A stretch of DNA of 64,000 nt from Riemerella anatipestifer_E (GCF_009932355.1 NZ_LEKU01000023.1:27953-91952), one strand, 5' to 3'. Shown: positions 43,155 to 52,560, counted from the first letter of the stretch. Numbers and translations: made by a program. Notes: a model not told the origin generated them from the sequence alone.

Positions 43155-44513
43155 ATGAATCTAAAAAAAGACTTTTTCCTAGAGTGTTACCAACTAGGAA
43201 TTATTAAATTTGGAAAGTTTACACTAAAAAGTGGTATAGAAAGTCCGTTTTATGTGGATTTGAGACCATTAACTTCCGACCCTAAAATTCTTAAAAAACT
43301 AGCTTCTTACCTTCTAAGTCTTACAGATACTAAAGATACAGAGTTGATATGTGGCGTACCTTATGCTGCTCTACCTATGGCAACGGCAATGTCTTTAGAG
43401 AGTGAAATACCGCTTATCATTAAAAGGAAAGAAGCTAAAGCCTATGGTACTAAAAAGCTGATAGAAGGAATCTATAAAGAAGGTCAAAAGTGCCTTTTAG
43501 TAGAAGATGTGATTACTAGTGGCAAATCTTTACTTGAAACTATCCCTGAAGTTGAAAAAGAAGGGATTAAAGTAACCGATATTGTAGTAGTGCTAGACAG
43601 AGAGCAAGGCGGAAAAGAACTGTTAGAAAAGCAAGGCTACCGTGTGCATACACTGTTCGGAATAAGAGAAGTGTGCGAAATGCTTTACCAAGAAAATTTA
43701 TTGTCGGCAGAGGAAATAACGCAAATAAATCAGTTTTTAGACGGAAATCCTATTCAGTTTCAGGAGAAAAAGAGACTTTCTTATGAGTCTAAAATAGCTC
43801 ACGCTAAACAGCCTGTTGCCAAAAAATTATTAGAAATAGCCTTAGAAAAACAATCTAACCTTATAGCTTCTGCCGATGTTATTACCACTAAGGAATTACT
43901 AGACTTTGCCGACAAGGTAGGACCTAATATCGTAGCTTTAAAAACGCACATTGACATCATCACCGATTTTGATTTTGACAATACCATACTTCCGCTCAAA
44001 GATTTAGCACAAAAGCATAATTTCTTATTGATGGAAGACCGAAAATTTGCGGATATTGGAAATACTCAAGAATTACAGTATTCTTATGGAGTGTATCGCA
44101 TTTCGTCTTGGGCGGATTTAATTACTTCACAAGTGATTGGCGGCGCTTCTTCGTTAGATTATTTCTTAAATTCAGGTGTGATTGCCATTTTAGGAATGTC
44201 CTCCGAAGGTACACTTACAGATGCTAATTACCGTGAGAAAGCTATTAAAATTGCACAAACACACCCTAATGTTATAGGTGGGGTTTCTCAAGATGCTTTA
44301 CCTGAAGAGATGCTTCTTTTCACGCCGGGTATCAATCTTGAAGACAAAGGTGATTCTAAAGGACAACAATACAACACTCCTGAACACGCCTTTAAAAAAC
44401 TCCATACCGATTTTATAATCGTAGGAAGAGGTATTTACAAATCTGATGATGCAGAACAAGCCTCTCTAAAGTATAAAATAGAGGGTTGGAAGGCTTATCA
44501 AGAATCGTTATAA
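43155..44513 (+). CDS. Bifunctional UMP synthase (orotate phosphoribosyltransferase - OMP decarboxylase fusion)
   Basis: The 452-residue protein carries the last two steps of UMP synthesis in one chain. The N-terminal OPRT domain (1 to about 205) has FTLKSGIESPFYVDLR and the PRPP loop VEDVITSGKS (116-125). The C-terminal OMP decarboxylase (about 210-452) has the catalytic EDRKFADIGNTQE (294-306), ISSWADLI, LFTPGINLEDKGD, GQQYNTPEHA and IIVGRGIY. The DRKFADIGNT form, flanking segments and OPRT-first order match animal and plant UMPS rather than the usual bacterial PyrF (DLKxxDIPNT). The start at 43155 is chosen because the -7 element lies between it and an upstream in-frame ATG at 43101. Confidence 0.95.
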   Translation: MNLKKDFFLECYQLGIIKFGKFTLKSGIESPFYVDLRPLTSDPKILKKLASYLLSLTDTKDTELICGVPYAALPMATAMSLESEIPLIIKRKEAKAYGTKKLIEGIYKEGQKCLLVEDVITSGKSLLETIPEVEKEGIKVTDIVVVLDREQGGKELLEKQGYRVHTLFGIREVCEMLYQENLLSAEEITQINQFLDGNPIQFQEKKRLSYESKIAHAKQPVAKKLLEIALEKQSNLIASADVITTKELLDFADKVGPNIVALKTHIDIITDFDFDNTILPLKDLAQKHNFLLMEDRKFADIGNTQELQYSYGVYRISSWADLITSQVIGGASSLDYFLNSGVIAILGMSSEGTLTDANYREKAIKIAQTHPNVIGGVSQDALPEEMLLFTPGINLEDKGDSKGQQYNTPEHAFKKLHTDFIIVGRGIYKSDDAEQASLKYKIEGWKAYQESL

Positions 44514-44520
44514 TAATCGC

Positions 44521-44560
44521 AAAGAGCTATTTATAGAAATATCTATGATAGCTCTTTTTT
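44521..44560 (+). terminator. Terminator after the UMP synthase gene
   Basis: The arms AAAGAGCTAT (44521-44530) and ATAGCTCTTT (44548-44557) are perfectly complementary and followed by T residues. Confidence 0.7.
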
Positions 44561-44583
44561 TCTTTTTATATCATCTAAAAATG

Positions 44584-44591
44584 TATCTTTG
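44584..44591 (+). promoter_or_regulatory. Promoter -7 element of the M1-like barrel gene
   Basis: TATCTTTG fully matches TAnnTTTG and lies 17 bases before the GTG start at 44608. Confidence 0.45.
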
Positions 44592-44607
44592 GCAACATTT
44601 TTAAGTT

Positions 44608-47409
44608 GTGAGAAAAGCGTTACCATCTACTCTAATATTTTTATTTTTTGTTTTAAGTTGTGCTATAAAAGCTCAACAAGATAGTGTTTGGGTTAAAGTT
44701 TCATTTACCGAAAAGAAAGAAAATAGAGTTATTATCAATCAAAAAATCGTTCATTATCAAAACGGAAAATCGGATAACCTCCTTCAGCTTCTAAACTGGA
44801 TAGCAGCTTATCAACCCAAAAACACCACCCTTGCTAAAAGAATGCTAGAGGCTCGAAAAACTGACCTCTATTTCTCCAAACCAAAAGACAGAGGCTATCT
44901 AAAAAGTTTAAGGATCAACGGTGAAAAATACACCAATCTTGACCAAGAAATTATTTCTGTACCATTAGAACATGCTAAAAGTAAAGATAATAAAATAGAA
45001 CTGAATCTAACCTACGAACTACAACTTCCCCACTCCAAATACACAGGTATAGGCTGGAATTCAGAAAAAGAAAAAGCCTTACTAAAGTATTTCTTTCTAG
45101 TTCCTAATACCAGCAATGAGCCAAGATATTTCCAAAATTTAGACGAAAAACAATATATAGGTGTTTTTTGGGACGTACAATTAGATAACCCTCTACTTAA
45201 AGTAAGTAGCAATCTGCAAGAAGTTCAGCCAAACCACTTTACAGGAACTCTAAATACAGACCCTGAATTTGTAGTTTCATTAAAAAATAATGAGGAAAAA
45301 TTCACAATAGTCCACAAAAATACTTTGGTAGAGTTTACCTATCCTATAAGTCAAGAAGAAAAGCAGTCGCTCTATTTTTATGTGCCGCTCCAACTCAATT
45401 TCATAGAAGAAAGTCTAGGTAAATTGCCTAAAAAAATACTCATAAGTGAAAGAACTAAAAACGAAAATAACTTTACAGGAATTGATGATTTTAAGCTCGG
45501 GAAGTTTAAGCTTAAAATGTTCAGTGATGCTCAAAAAACTGATCTTAATTATTTCTCTATTATTTCAAAAAAGTGTGTAGAACACCTTTTACAAACAGAT
45601 AATCTCAATGCCCATTGGGTTGAAAACGGACTAAAAACTTATTTAGAAATAAGGTATTTAAAGACTGTTTATAATGATGAAAAACTCTTAGGACAATTAC
45701 CTGATAAACTCACTCTTTTTAAAATAAGCCCTCTAAAATGGAGTAATGCTTCCAAACTTAAGCTTACAGAGCGGTATGGGATAACTTATCAATACATTAC
45801 CAGCCAAAATATTGACCAACCTATAGACACACCACTCCAACTGATGAGTAACTTTAATACCACGGCAGTAAGCCAAATGGAAGTAGGAAGTTTGTTCAAC
45901 TTTATTGCTGAAAAAATGGGTGTAAATCAGTTTAATAACTTTCTAAAAAGATATTTATCTGAACATAACGGAACGGTTATCAATAAAGAAGATTTCTTAA
46001 ATCAACTCATTATTGAATCCAAATATTCTGCAAATTTTGCAGCTGATTTCATCAGGAAAAAAAATAGGTTAGATTTCAAAATTAAAAAGGTTGAAAAACA
46101 GGAAAATGGACTACTCGTTCATATTCACAAAAACACTGAGGAAAAAGTGCCGTTCCAGTTAAAGGTTACAAACTCTGATAACCAAGATAGTCTATATTGG
46201 TATGATTCTTCAAACAAAAAGAAAGAAATTTACCACATTCCACAAACCGATGTAGAAAAAATCGTAATAAACGATGACTATCTTCTCCCCGAATATAATG
46301 TTAGGAATAACTACCTCTATACCAAAGGAATATTCTATAACATGAAGAAACCAAGGCTAAAATTTTATACCGATATTCCAGACCCAGAATATGAGGAAAT
46401 TTATATTTCACCTTGGTTAAATTATAATTTTTATGATAAAGTACTTATAGGAGCTCGTATAAGTAACAGTAATCTTTTAGACAAACCTTTCCTTTATTCT
46501 GTAATGCCTTACTATAGTACAGGAACTAATAAGCTTACTGGCTCAGCAGGAGTATCCTATAATATTTTACCTCCTAACAGCTTTTTTCAAAATTGGAGAA
46601 TAGGAGCAAATGCCACCTATTTTCACTATAATAAAGACTTGGCTTTTAGAAGGCTAACAATTTTTTCTAATATCACTTTGCCTAAAGATGCTAGAAGCCA
46701 AATAGAGCAAAGATTTGGGGCTTCATTTCAGCATCTTACAAGAGATTTAAGCCCATTGATGCAAGAAATGAACGATTATGATAAGTATAGCCTATTCAAT
46801 ATAAATTATACCTATTCTGATAGAAAAGCTATACATGAAAAACTATTTTCAATCAATTTCCAAGCAGGTGGAGATTTTAGCAAAATTTCAGCAGAAGCTT
46901 TTTACAGATGGGAATATCAACAAAATAAAAAACTTAGTTTAAGATTTTTTGGAGGCTATTTTTTACAGAATCAAACAAGAAACTCTTACTTTGATTTTGG
47001 AATTTCTTACTTATCTAACTATGCCTTTACCTATAGTATCATTAGACAAACTAACAGCAACTACCTTGCACCTAGACAATTTATAATGGCAGAGGGAGCA
47101 TTTAAATCTGCCATAAATGATACCGCAAACCAATGGATAAACAGTGTTAATATAGATTTACATTCGTTCCGTTTCTTTAGCGTATACGCAGATGTAGGAT
47201 TGTATAAAAACAAAAACCAATCTCCACGCTTTATATGGGACACAGGTGCAAGTCTAAAAGTTATTCCTGATTTATTTGAAATCTACTTCCCTATCCAATC
47301 ATCTTTAGGGTTTGAGCCTTCTTTTAAAGACTACTCTAAAAGGATTAGATTTATGTTTAATTTCAACCTAAATGCAGTAGTAAACCAACTTAGGAGAGGT
47401 TGGTTTTAA
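44608..47409 (+). CDS. M1-peptidase-like surface protein lacking the zinc motif, with a C-terminal barrel-like region
   Basis: A 933-residue exported protein starting at GTG, with a signal peptide ending near AIKAQQ. The first half resembles an M1 aminopeptidase: beta-rich N-domain, then a helical region with HWVENGLKTYLEIRYL near residues 335-350, which corresponds to the WLNEGFAxYxE helix. The zinc-binding HExxH expected about 20 residues earlier is absent; that place reads SKKCVEHLLQ. The last third (about 570-933) is aromatic, alternating-strand sequence (YISPWLNYNFYDKVLIGARI, FGISYLSNYAF) ending in IRFMFNFNLN, like an outer-membrane barrel. Probably a non-catalytic outer-membrane protein; function unknown. 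Confidence 0.72.
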   Translation: MRKALPSTLIFLFFVLSCAIKAQQDSVWVKVSFTEKKENRVIINQKIVHYQNGKSDNLLQLLNWIAAYQPKNTTLAKRMLEARKTDLYFSKPKDRGYLKSLRINGEKYTNLDQEIISVPLEHAKSKDNKIELNLTYELQLPHSKYTGIGWNSEKEKALLKYFFLVPNTSNEPRYFQNLDEKQYIGVFWDVQLDNPLLKVSSNLQEVQPNHFTGTLNTDPEFVVSLKNNEEKFTIVHKNTLVEFTYPISQEEKQSLYFYVPLQLNFIEESLGKLPKKILISERTKNENNFTGIDDFKLGKFKLKMFSDAQKTDLNYFSIISKKCVEHLLQTDNLNAHWVENGLKTYLEIRYLKTVYNDEKLLGQLPDKLTLFKISPLKWSNASKLKLTERYGITYQYITSQNIDQPIDTPLQLMSNFNTTAVSQMEVGSLFNFIAEKMGVNQFNNFLKRYLSEHNGTVINKEDFLNQLIIESKYSANFAADFIRKKNRLDFKIKKVEKQENGLLVHIHKNTEEKVPFQLKVTNSDNQDSLYWYDSSNKKKEIYHIPQTDVEKIVINDDYLLPEYNVRNNYLYTKGIFYNMKKPRLKFYTDIPDPEYEEIYISPWLNYNFYDKVLIGARISNSNLLDKPFLYSVMPYYSTGTNKLTGSAGVSYNILPPNSFFQNWRIGANATYFHYNKDLAFRRLTIFSNITLPKDARSQIEQRFGASFQHLTRDLSPLMQEMNDYDKYSLFNINYTYSDRKAIHEKLFSINFQAGGDFSKISAEAFYRWEYQQNKKLSLRFFGGYFLQNQTRNSYFDFGISYLSNYAFTYSIIRQTNSNYLAPRQFIMAEGAFKSAINDTANQWINSVNIDLHSFRFFSVYADVGLYKNKNQSPRFIWDTGASLKVIPDLFEIYFPIQSSLGFEPSFKDYSKRIRFMFNFNLNAVVNQLRRGWF

Positions 47410-47426
47410 ATGAAACTGTATTAAAT

Positions 47427-47855
47427 TTACTTTTTTATAAGATGATAATCTTCTTTAATATCCTTAGAACCAACCTCTGGAACTAAGAAAAGACCTTTAT
47501 CAGAAACATAGAATACTTGTTGTTCCTCAGCATCTTCTCCGTCGGTAAGTGTAATAAATTTTTTGGTAACATCCCATGTAAAAGTTCCGTTGTTTTCTAA
47601 CTTTTCCTTACCCATATAATCTGAAGTCATGTGGTAAGACCAGTCTTTTTGGTTTAAAGTCAAAGTAACCTTAATCCCATCACAATCAGCACAAGGAAAT
47701 ACTCCTTCATAAGTTTCAGGAGCTTCATTTTTATCAGTAACGCTTTCTTGAACTACCTCTGATGAAGTATGATTTACAGAGTTTTTTTCATTTTCTTTTT
47801 TATTACAAGATACCAATGCTCCTAAAACCAAAATAGCAATACCAAAATTTTTCAT
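47427..47855 (-). CDS. NlpE-like lipoprotein
   Basis: A 142-residue lipoprotein with signal peptide and lipobox ALVSC (Cys near residue 17, in SCNKKENEK). After a Ser/Glu/Asn-rich linker comes the NlpE N-terminal domain: YEGVFPCADCDGIKVTLTLN with its CxxC pair, then YMGKEKLENNGTFTWD and VFYVSDKGLFLV. NlpE in E. coli is an outer-membrane sensor of surface and copper stress acting on Cpx; that pathway is not expected here, so the role is open. An upstream in-frame ATG at 47936 is rejected because the signal peptide begins at 47855. It converges with the M1-like gene. Confidence 0.85.
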   Translation of the reverse strand: MKNFGIAILVLGALVSCNKKENEKNSVNHTSSEVVQESVTDKNEAPETYEGVFPCADCDGIKVTLTLNQKDWSYHMTSDYMGKEKLENNGTFTWDVTKKFITLTDGEDAEEQQVFYVSDKGLFLVPEVGSKDIKEDYHLIKK

Positions 47856-47920
47856 TTTACTTCTAATTTTATTTACGTCCAAAAATAGACTAAAATATTC
47901 AAAAAATCTACATTTATAAC

Positions 47921-47928
47921 TATATTTG
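47921..47928 (+). promoter_or_regulatory. Promoter -7 element of the HAD - map unit
   Basis: TATATTTG fully matches TAnnTTTG, 37 bases before the HAD hydrolase ATG. Confidence 0.5.
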
Positions 47929-47957
47929 TAGCTCATTAAGATTTTAATACCTAAGTT

Positions 47958-48389
47958 ATGCTTAACAATAAAAAATTAGCCATAGATTTTGATGGCACTA
48001 TCGTAGAAGACGCTTACCCAGGAATAGGAAAGCCTAAAGTTTTTGCATTTGAAACCTTAAAAAAACTCCAAATGGAAGGCTATAGACTAATACTATGGAC
48101 TTACCGTAGTGGAAAAGCTCTAGACGAAGCCGTAGAATTCTGCAGAAAACATGGACTAGAATTTTATGCTATCAACTCAAGTTTTGAAGGAGAAGTTTTT
48201 GATAGTGCGACACAAAGTAGAAAGCTTGATGCAGATTTATTTATTGATGATAGAAACCTTGGTGGTTTCCCTGGTTGGGGCGAAGTTTATAATATTATTA
48301 AAGATAAAATAGAATTCAGAGTAGAAGGGAAAGAAGTTTTAGCCTATTCTAAACTAAAAAAAGAAAAGAAAAAAGGGCTTTTTTGGTAA
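47958..48389 (+). CDS. Small HAD-type hydrolase (BT0820-like)
   Basis: A 143-residue haloacid-dehalogenase-fold phosphatase lacking a cap domain. Motif I is AIDFDGTIVED (nucleophile Asp near residue 10), motif II is LILWTYRSGK, and motif IV is DLFIDDRNLGG, followed by the aromatic stretch FPGWGEVYN. The form matches the small HAD proteins typified by BT0820 of Bacteroides. The substrate is unknown. It is followed 23 bases later by map, likely on the same transcript. Confidence 0.85.
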   Translation: MLNNKKLAIDFDGTIVEDAYPGIGKPKVFAFETLKKLQMEGYRLILWTYRSGKALDEAVEFCRKHGLEFYAINSSFEGEVFDSATQSRKLDADLFIDDRNLGGFPGWGEVYNIIKDKIEFRVEGKEVLAYSKLKKEKKKGLFW

Positions 48390-48412
48390 AAAGTTCGTAA
48401 AAATAATCATTT

Positions 48413-49222
48413 ATGATACAGCTTAAGACGATTGAGGAGCTAAGATTGATGAAGGAGAGTGCCCAATTGGTTTCTAAAACTTTGGGTATGTTGGCAAAGG
48501 AAATAAAACCAGGCGTTACCACCAATCATTTAGATACTCTAGCAGCGGAATACATCAAAGACCACGGCGGCGAACCTGCTTTCCTAGGAATGTATGGCTT
48601 CCCTAAAAATCTTTGTATTTCGCCAAATTCAGAGGTGGTACACGGTATTCCTAATGATACTCCTCTTAAAGAGGGCGATATACTTTCTGTAGATTGTGGA
48701 GTCTATATGAATGGATTTTACGGCGACCACGCTTACTCTTTTGAAGTAGGAGAAGTAGCTCCAGAAACAAAAAAATTATTAAAAGTAACCAAAGAATCTT
48801 TATACAAAGGGATAGAACAATGCGTAAGAGGAAAACGCGTTGGTGATATATCTCACGCTATACAAAGCCATTGCGAGGCTCATGGTTATGGTGTGGTGAG
48901 AGAACTTGTAGGGCATGGCTTAGGCAGAAAAATGCACGAAGACCCACAAGTACCTAACTACGGCAGAAAAGGAAGTGGAAAGGTATTAAAAGACGGCATT
49001 GCTCTAGCTATAGAACCTATGATTAACATGGGAACCCACGAAGTTGTTTTCCATAGTGATGGCTGGACGGTAACTACTAAAGATAACCTTCCTTCAGCAC
49101 ACTTTGAACATAATGTATGTATCATTGGAGGGAAACCTGTTTTACTCTCTACCTTTAAATATATTTATGAAGCTCTCGGTATCAATAGTTTAGAAGAAGA
49201 ACCTTTTAATATAGATTTTTAA
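48413..49222 (+). CDS. map: Methionine aminopeptidase type I
   Basis: Removes the initiator Met from nascent proteins. The 269 residues form the pita-bread fold. Metal ligands are the two Asp in SVDCGVYMNGFYGDHAYSF, the His in VGHGLGRKMHEDP, the Glu in AIEPMINMG and the Glu in SAHFEHNVCI. The gene lacks an N-terminal zinc finger, as is normal for type Ia enzymes. It follows the HAD gene and ends at a strong bidirectional terminator. Confidence 0.96.
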   Translation: MIQLKTIEELRLMKESAQLVSKTLGMLAKEIKPGVTTNHLDTLAAEYIKDHGGEPAFLGMYGFPKNLCISPNSEVVHGIPNDTPLKEGDILSVDCGVYMNGFYGDHAYSFEVGEVAPETKKLLKVTKESLYKGIEQCVRGKRVGDISHAIQSHCEAHGYGVVRELVGHGLGRKMHEDPQVPNYGRKGSGKVLKDGIALAIEPMINMGTHEVVFHSDGWTVTTKDNLPSAHFEHNVCIIGGKPVLLSTFKYIYEALGINSLEEEPFNIDF

Positions 49223-49229
49223 ATAAAAA

Positions 49230-49269
49230 ACAAAAAGCGGCTTGATTTTATTGTCAAACCGCTTTTTGT
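49230..49269. terminator. Bidirectional terminator between map and pheA
   Basis: The outer arms ACAAAAAGCGG (49230-49240) and CCGCTTTTTGT (49259-49269), with an inner TTGA/TCAA, form a long hairpin with A and T tracts on both sides. Confidence 0.85.
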
Positions 49270-49287
49270 TTTTGTCATCAATTTTTC

Positions 49288-50130
49288 CTAGCCTTCTAGA
49301 AGATACTCGTTATAATCGCCTAGAAATTTAACTTTAACTCCTATAGACTCTAGTTCTTCCAATGCATTTTGATAAAGGATATTTCCCCAATCTCCTACAA
49401 CATTGATAAAGAAGAAATAATTACCAAGTCCTGTTTTTAGAGTGCGGCTTTCTATTTTAGATAAATTCATCTTACGCCACGCAAATACCGATAAAATCTG
49501 ATGTAACCCTCCAGCATAGTCCGTTGGTAAAGTAACCAATAAACTGGATTTTTGAGCTAAAGATTGGTAAGGTAGCTCCAACTTACTTCCTCCTTTCTTT
49601 GAAACCACCACAAAACGAGTGTGGTTTTGCTCAAAATCTTGTATGTTAGAATGTAATATTTTGAGGTTATAAAGTTTTGCTGCATAAGTATTCGCAACCG
49701 CCGCCCAAGGTTTATCTGGATTTTCCGAAACTAGTTTTGCCGCCGCTGCTGTAGAAGTATAATCTGTAGTCAAAACTTCTTTGAATTGCTTTCTTCTAAA
49801 ATGAAAAGTTTGGGCTAATGCCTGTGGGTGAGAAATAATATTCTCTACCGAAGTATTATTAGGGTGTACCATTAAATGATGAGAAATAGGCATCACTACC
49901 TCTGTATTGATAGTAATATCTTTAAAATCGTATAAATAATCCAGAGTTACTGAAACGGTACCCTCTATGGAGTTTTCTAAAGGAACTACAATTTTATCTA
50001 CTTTACCCTCGTCTAAGGCTATAAAACAGTCTAATATACTGGTTTGAGGTAATAACTCCTCATTCAAAAAAACCTGAGAGGCAGCCAACTGGGTAAAAGA
50101 AGCCTGTGGTCCTAGAAATGCTATTTTCAT
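49288..50130 (-). CDS. pheA: Prephenate dehydratase
   Basis: It converts prephenate to phenylpyruvate in phenylalanine synthesis. The 280 residues begin IAFLGPQASFTQLAA, then show KIVVPLENSIEGTV, ISHPQALAQTF, DYTSTAAAAKLV and NHTRFVVVSKK (the TRF catalytic motif). A C-terminal ACT regulatory domain (about 195-280) follows with KIESRTLKTGLGNYFFF, where the ESR-T segment binds phenylalanine for feedback inhibition. There is no chorismate mutase domain. It is the last gene of an operon behind the universal stress protein gene. Confidence 0.95.
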   Translation of the reverse strand: MKIAFLGPQASFTQLAASQVFLNEELLPQTSILDCFIALDEGKVDKIVVPLENSIEGTVSVTLDYLYDFKDITINTEVVMPISHHLMVHPNNTSVENIISHPQALAQTFHFRRKQFKEVLTTDYTSTAAAAKLVSENPDKPWAAVANTYAAKLYNLKILHSNIQDFEQNHTRFVVVSKKGGSKLELPYQSLAQKSSLLVTLPTDYAGGLHQILSVFAWRKMNLSKIESRTLKTGLGNYFFFINVVGDWGNILYQNALEELESIGVKVKFLGDYNEYLLEG

Positions 50131-50147
50131 ACTATGATTACTCTATT

Positions 50148-50966
50148 CTAAGGTAATACTACCAATGGAATATCACCTACATATACCAACTCATTAACTA
50201 AAAACTTTCTAAATATATGGTCTGTCACAAATCTATTCCCTTTCTGTAATACAAGAATTTCAGTTTCGTTATTATTGATGACTTTTTTTATTCCTTCAGA
50301 GGGAACATTAGACTCATATATAGCATAGTCTGCTTGATAATTGTCAGCGTAAAGTTCTACTAATTTCTCCAAATTCCTTTTGTGTTCTTCCACATTTTCT
50401 TCTGGCTTCGCTATATAGAAAAAAACAATTTCTGTTTCTTTTTCATTTACAAACTTCAAAAAATGGTTCAATTCTAGAATATTCAGCGGATACTTCTGCT
50501 TTACTGCTACAAATATTTTATTTACGGAGAAAGAATCAATTTCCCTTGGAAGCACAACAACACTATTTTTAATTTTATCAATTATATGTACTGCTTTACT
50601 TCCCAAAAATATTTTCTTTAAAATACCTGCATTTTTTGTCCCTAAAAGAATCATATTATGATATGGCTCAGTAAGTAACTTTTCTAATATTTCTTGCAAA
50701 TCTAACTCCGAAGCGAAATAAGAAACCTCTAAAGAAGACGATATAATAGGTTTAGCAAAATCTCTAAGTTTATCAAAGACTTCCGTATTAGAATTTCTAA
50801 TAATTTTGTTTCTATCCTGTATATCTGCCAATGCTGGTACTAACACACTGTTCTGATGAACTAACACCAGTTTTGCATCAACCTTGCTCCCCCAATCACT
50901 AGCATATTTCAGTAAGTTTTCAGAATACTCGGAAAAATCTACTAATACAATAATTCGTTTTTTCAT
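50148..50966 (-). CDS. Universal stress protein, two-domain
   Basis: A 272-residue cytoplasmic protein with two UspA-type domains. The first begins IIVLVDFSEYSENLLKYASDW and has MILLGTKNAGILKKIFLGSKAVHII, which resembles the ATP-binding G-2x-G-9x-G(S/T) motif. The second (about 150-272) is more divergent and ends DHIFRKFLVNELVYVGDIPLVVLP, given here by its parts DHIFRKFLVNELV and DIPLVVLP. It starts three bases after the antiporter stop, so it may regulate or sense ion stress together with the antiporter; that is inference. Confidence 0.88.
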   Translation of the reverse strand: MKKRIIVLVDFSEYSENLLKYASDWGSKVDAKLVLVHQNSVLVPALADIQDRNKIIRNSNTEVFDKLRDFAKPIISSSLEVSYFASELDLQEILEKLLTEPYHNMILLGTKNAGILKKIFLGSKAVHIIDKIKNSVVVLPREIDSFSVNKIFVAVKQKYPLNILELNHFLKFVNEKETEIVFFYIAKPEENVEEHKRNLEKLVELYADNYQADYAIYESNVPSEGIKKVINNNETEILVLQKGNRFVTDHIFRKFLVNELVYVGDIPLVVLP

Positions 50967-50969
50967 ATT

Positions 50970-52451
50970 CTATCCTGTATTTATTGGGTTACGCAAACAT
51001 TGTTTTACTTCTTCCAAATCACTATTCTTATTTGCTAAAACAATAAGAGTATCGTTTTCTTTTATAGCGGTAGAACCTCCTGGGCGAAGATACTTCCCTT
51101 CCCTCTTTATCATCACTATAAACGCTGGCTTAGGAAAATGTAAATCTACTATTCGTTTTTCTTTAGCATAATAATCTGCCTCTATATTATATTCTTGCAA
51201 AAGAGATTTAGGGATGTTTGCCATCTCGCTTTCGTCTTCTTCCACTATATTTTTCTTTTCTTCCTCTGGTAGTGCAACATTAAGCCATTTAGCAAAAATG
51301 GAAAGCGTAGTTCCCTGAATAAGAACAGAGGTAACCGATATAAAGAATACAATATTAAAGATAATATGAGCTTTATCTATCCCTGCTAATAAAGGGTAAG
51401 TTGCAAATACGATAGGTACTGCTCCCCTAAGCCCTACCCATGATATATAAAGCCTTCTTCTCATTTTCATTTTGAAAAAGGCAAGACTTATAAGCACACT
51501 TGCTGGACGAGCTACTAATATTAAAAACAACGATATTACTAAGCCTATACCTATGTAAGGAACTATTTGAGTTGGATAGACCAAAAGCCCCAAAGTAAGG
51601 AACAGAACAATTTGCATAAGCCAAGCCAAACCATCGTACATTCCTAGAATAGTATTCTTGTGAATTAAATCTTGATTACCTAAGTACACCGCACATATAT
51701 AAATAGCCAAGAACCCATTACCATCTATTGCATCTGTTGCAGAGAATACAATAAACATAATAGCTATCACTAAAACTGGATAAAGCCCCTCAAAACCTAG
51801 TTTAATATTATTTATAATAAACTTACTTAACTTCCCAAACAAAATCCCCGCAATACCACCTATTATCATTTGTCTAAAAAACAAAGGTATAATAGAAGTT
51901 ATACTTTGGTCTTGATTGATAACCAAAGTTAAAAAAGCTATTGTGAGTACATACGCCATTGGGTCATTACTCCCACTTTCTAGCTCTAGAGTTGGTCTAA
52001 GATTGGTTCTTAATGCTAAATTCTTAGATCTAAGAATAGAAAATACCGCCGCTGCATCTGTAGAAGACACTATCGACCCTAAAAGCATACTTTCATAAAT
52101 GGTAAAATCTGTAACATACCATACGAATAGACCCAAACATAATGCTGTAAGCAAAACGCCTACCGTAGATAACACCAAACCTTCTTTTATGACTGGTTTT
52201 ATAGACTTCCAATTGGTATCTAAACCTCCTGAAAATAGTATAAAATTAAGAGAAACTATTCCTATAAATTGAGCTGTTTTAGAATTATCAAAATGGATTC
52301 CTCCAAAGCCATCAGACCCTGCCAACATTCCAATAGTCAAAAATAATAACAATGTGGGCACTCCAAATCTATATGATGTTTTTCCAACAACGATACTTAC
52401 GAAAAGTAATATAGAACCTACAAGTAGTATATTTTCCGTCGCTAAAACCAT
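50970..52451 (-). CDS. K+/H+ antiporter of CPA1 type with RCK_C domain
   Basis: A 493-residue inner-membrane cation/proton antiporter. About 12 hydrophobic segments cover residues 5-395, including the Asp-bearing LGSIVSSTDAAAVFSIL and LELESGSNDPMAYVLTI typical of NhaP2-like transporters. The C-terminal 80 residues form an RCK_C (TrkA-C) domain (KPAFIVMIKREGKYLRPGG, LIVLANKNSDLEEV), a nucleotide- or ion-sensing regulatory module. It is first in an operon with the universal stress gene and pheA. Exchange of K+ rather than Na+ follows from the RCK_C-containing subfamily and is not certain. Confidence 0.9.
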   Translation of the reverse strand: MVLATENILLVGSILLFVSIVVGKTSYRFGVPTLLLFLTIGMLAGSDGFGGIHFDNSKTAQFIGIVSLNFILFSGGLDTNWKSIKPVIKEGLVLSTVGVLLTALCLGLFVWYVTDFTIYESMLLGSIVSSTDAAAVFSILRSKNLALRTNLRPTLELESGSNDPMAYVLTIAFLTLVINQDQSITSIIPLFFRQMIIGGIAGILFGKLSKFIINNIKLGFEGLYPVLVIAIMFIVFSATDAIDGNGFLAIYICAVYLGNQDLIHKNTILGMYDGLAWLMQIVLFLTLGLLVYPTQIVPYIGIGLVISLFLILVARPASVLISLAFFKMKMRRRLYISWVGLRGAVPIVFATYPLLAGIDKAHIIFNIVFFISVTSVLIQGTTLSIFAKWLNVALPEEEKKNIVEEDESEMANIPKSLLQEYNIEADYYAKEKRIVDLHFPKPAFIVMIKREGKYLRPGGSTAIKENDTLIVLANKNSDLEEVKQCLRNPINTG

Positions 52452-52479
52452 TTATACTGCAAAAATTTACCTATCTGAG

Positions 52480-52487
52480 CAAAGATA
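52480..52487 (-). promoter_or_regulatory. Antiporter operon promoter -7 element
   Basis: On the minus strand this is TATCTTTG, a full TAnnTTTG match, 29 bases before the antiporter ATG. Confidence 0.5.
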
Positions 52488-52560
52488 CAGAAATACGGCT
52501 AAAAAAACAACTATTACAATAATCAACACTTAAACAAAAGGTTATAACAATACATCACAA

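Noticed and set aside
47856..47936. Upstream ATG giving the NlpE-like protein 27 more residues
   Set aside because: A complete lipoprotein signal peptide starts at 47855; the extension would bury it.
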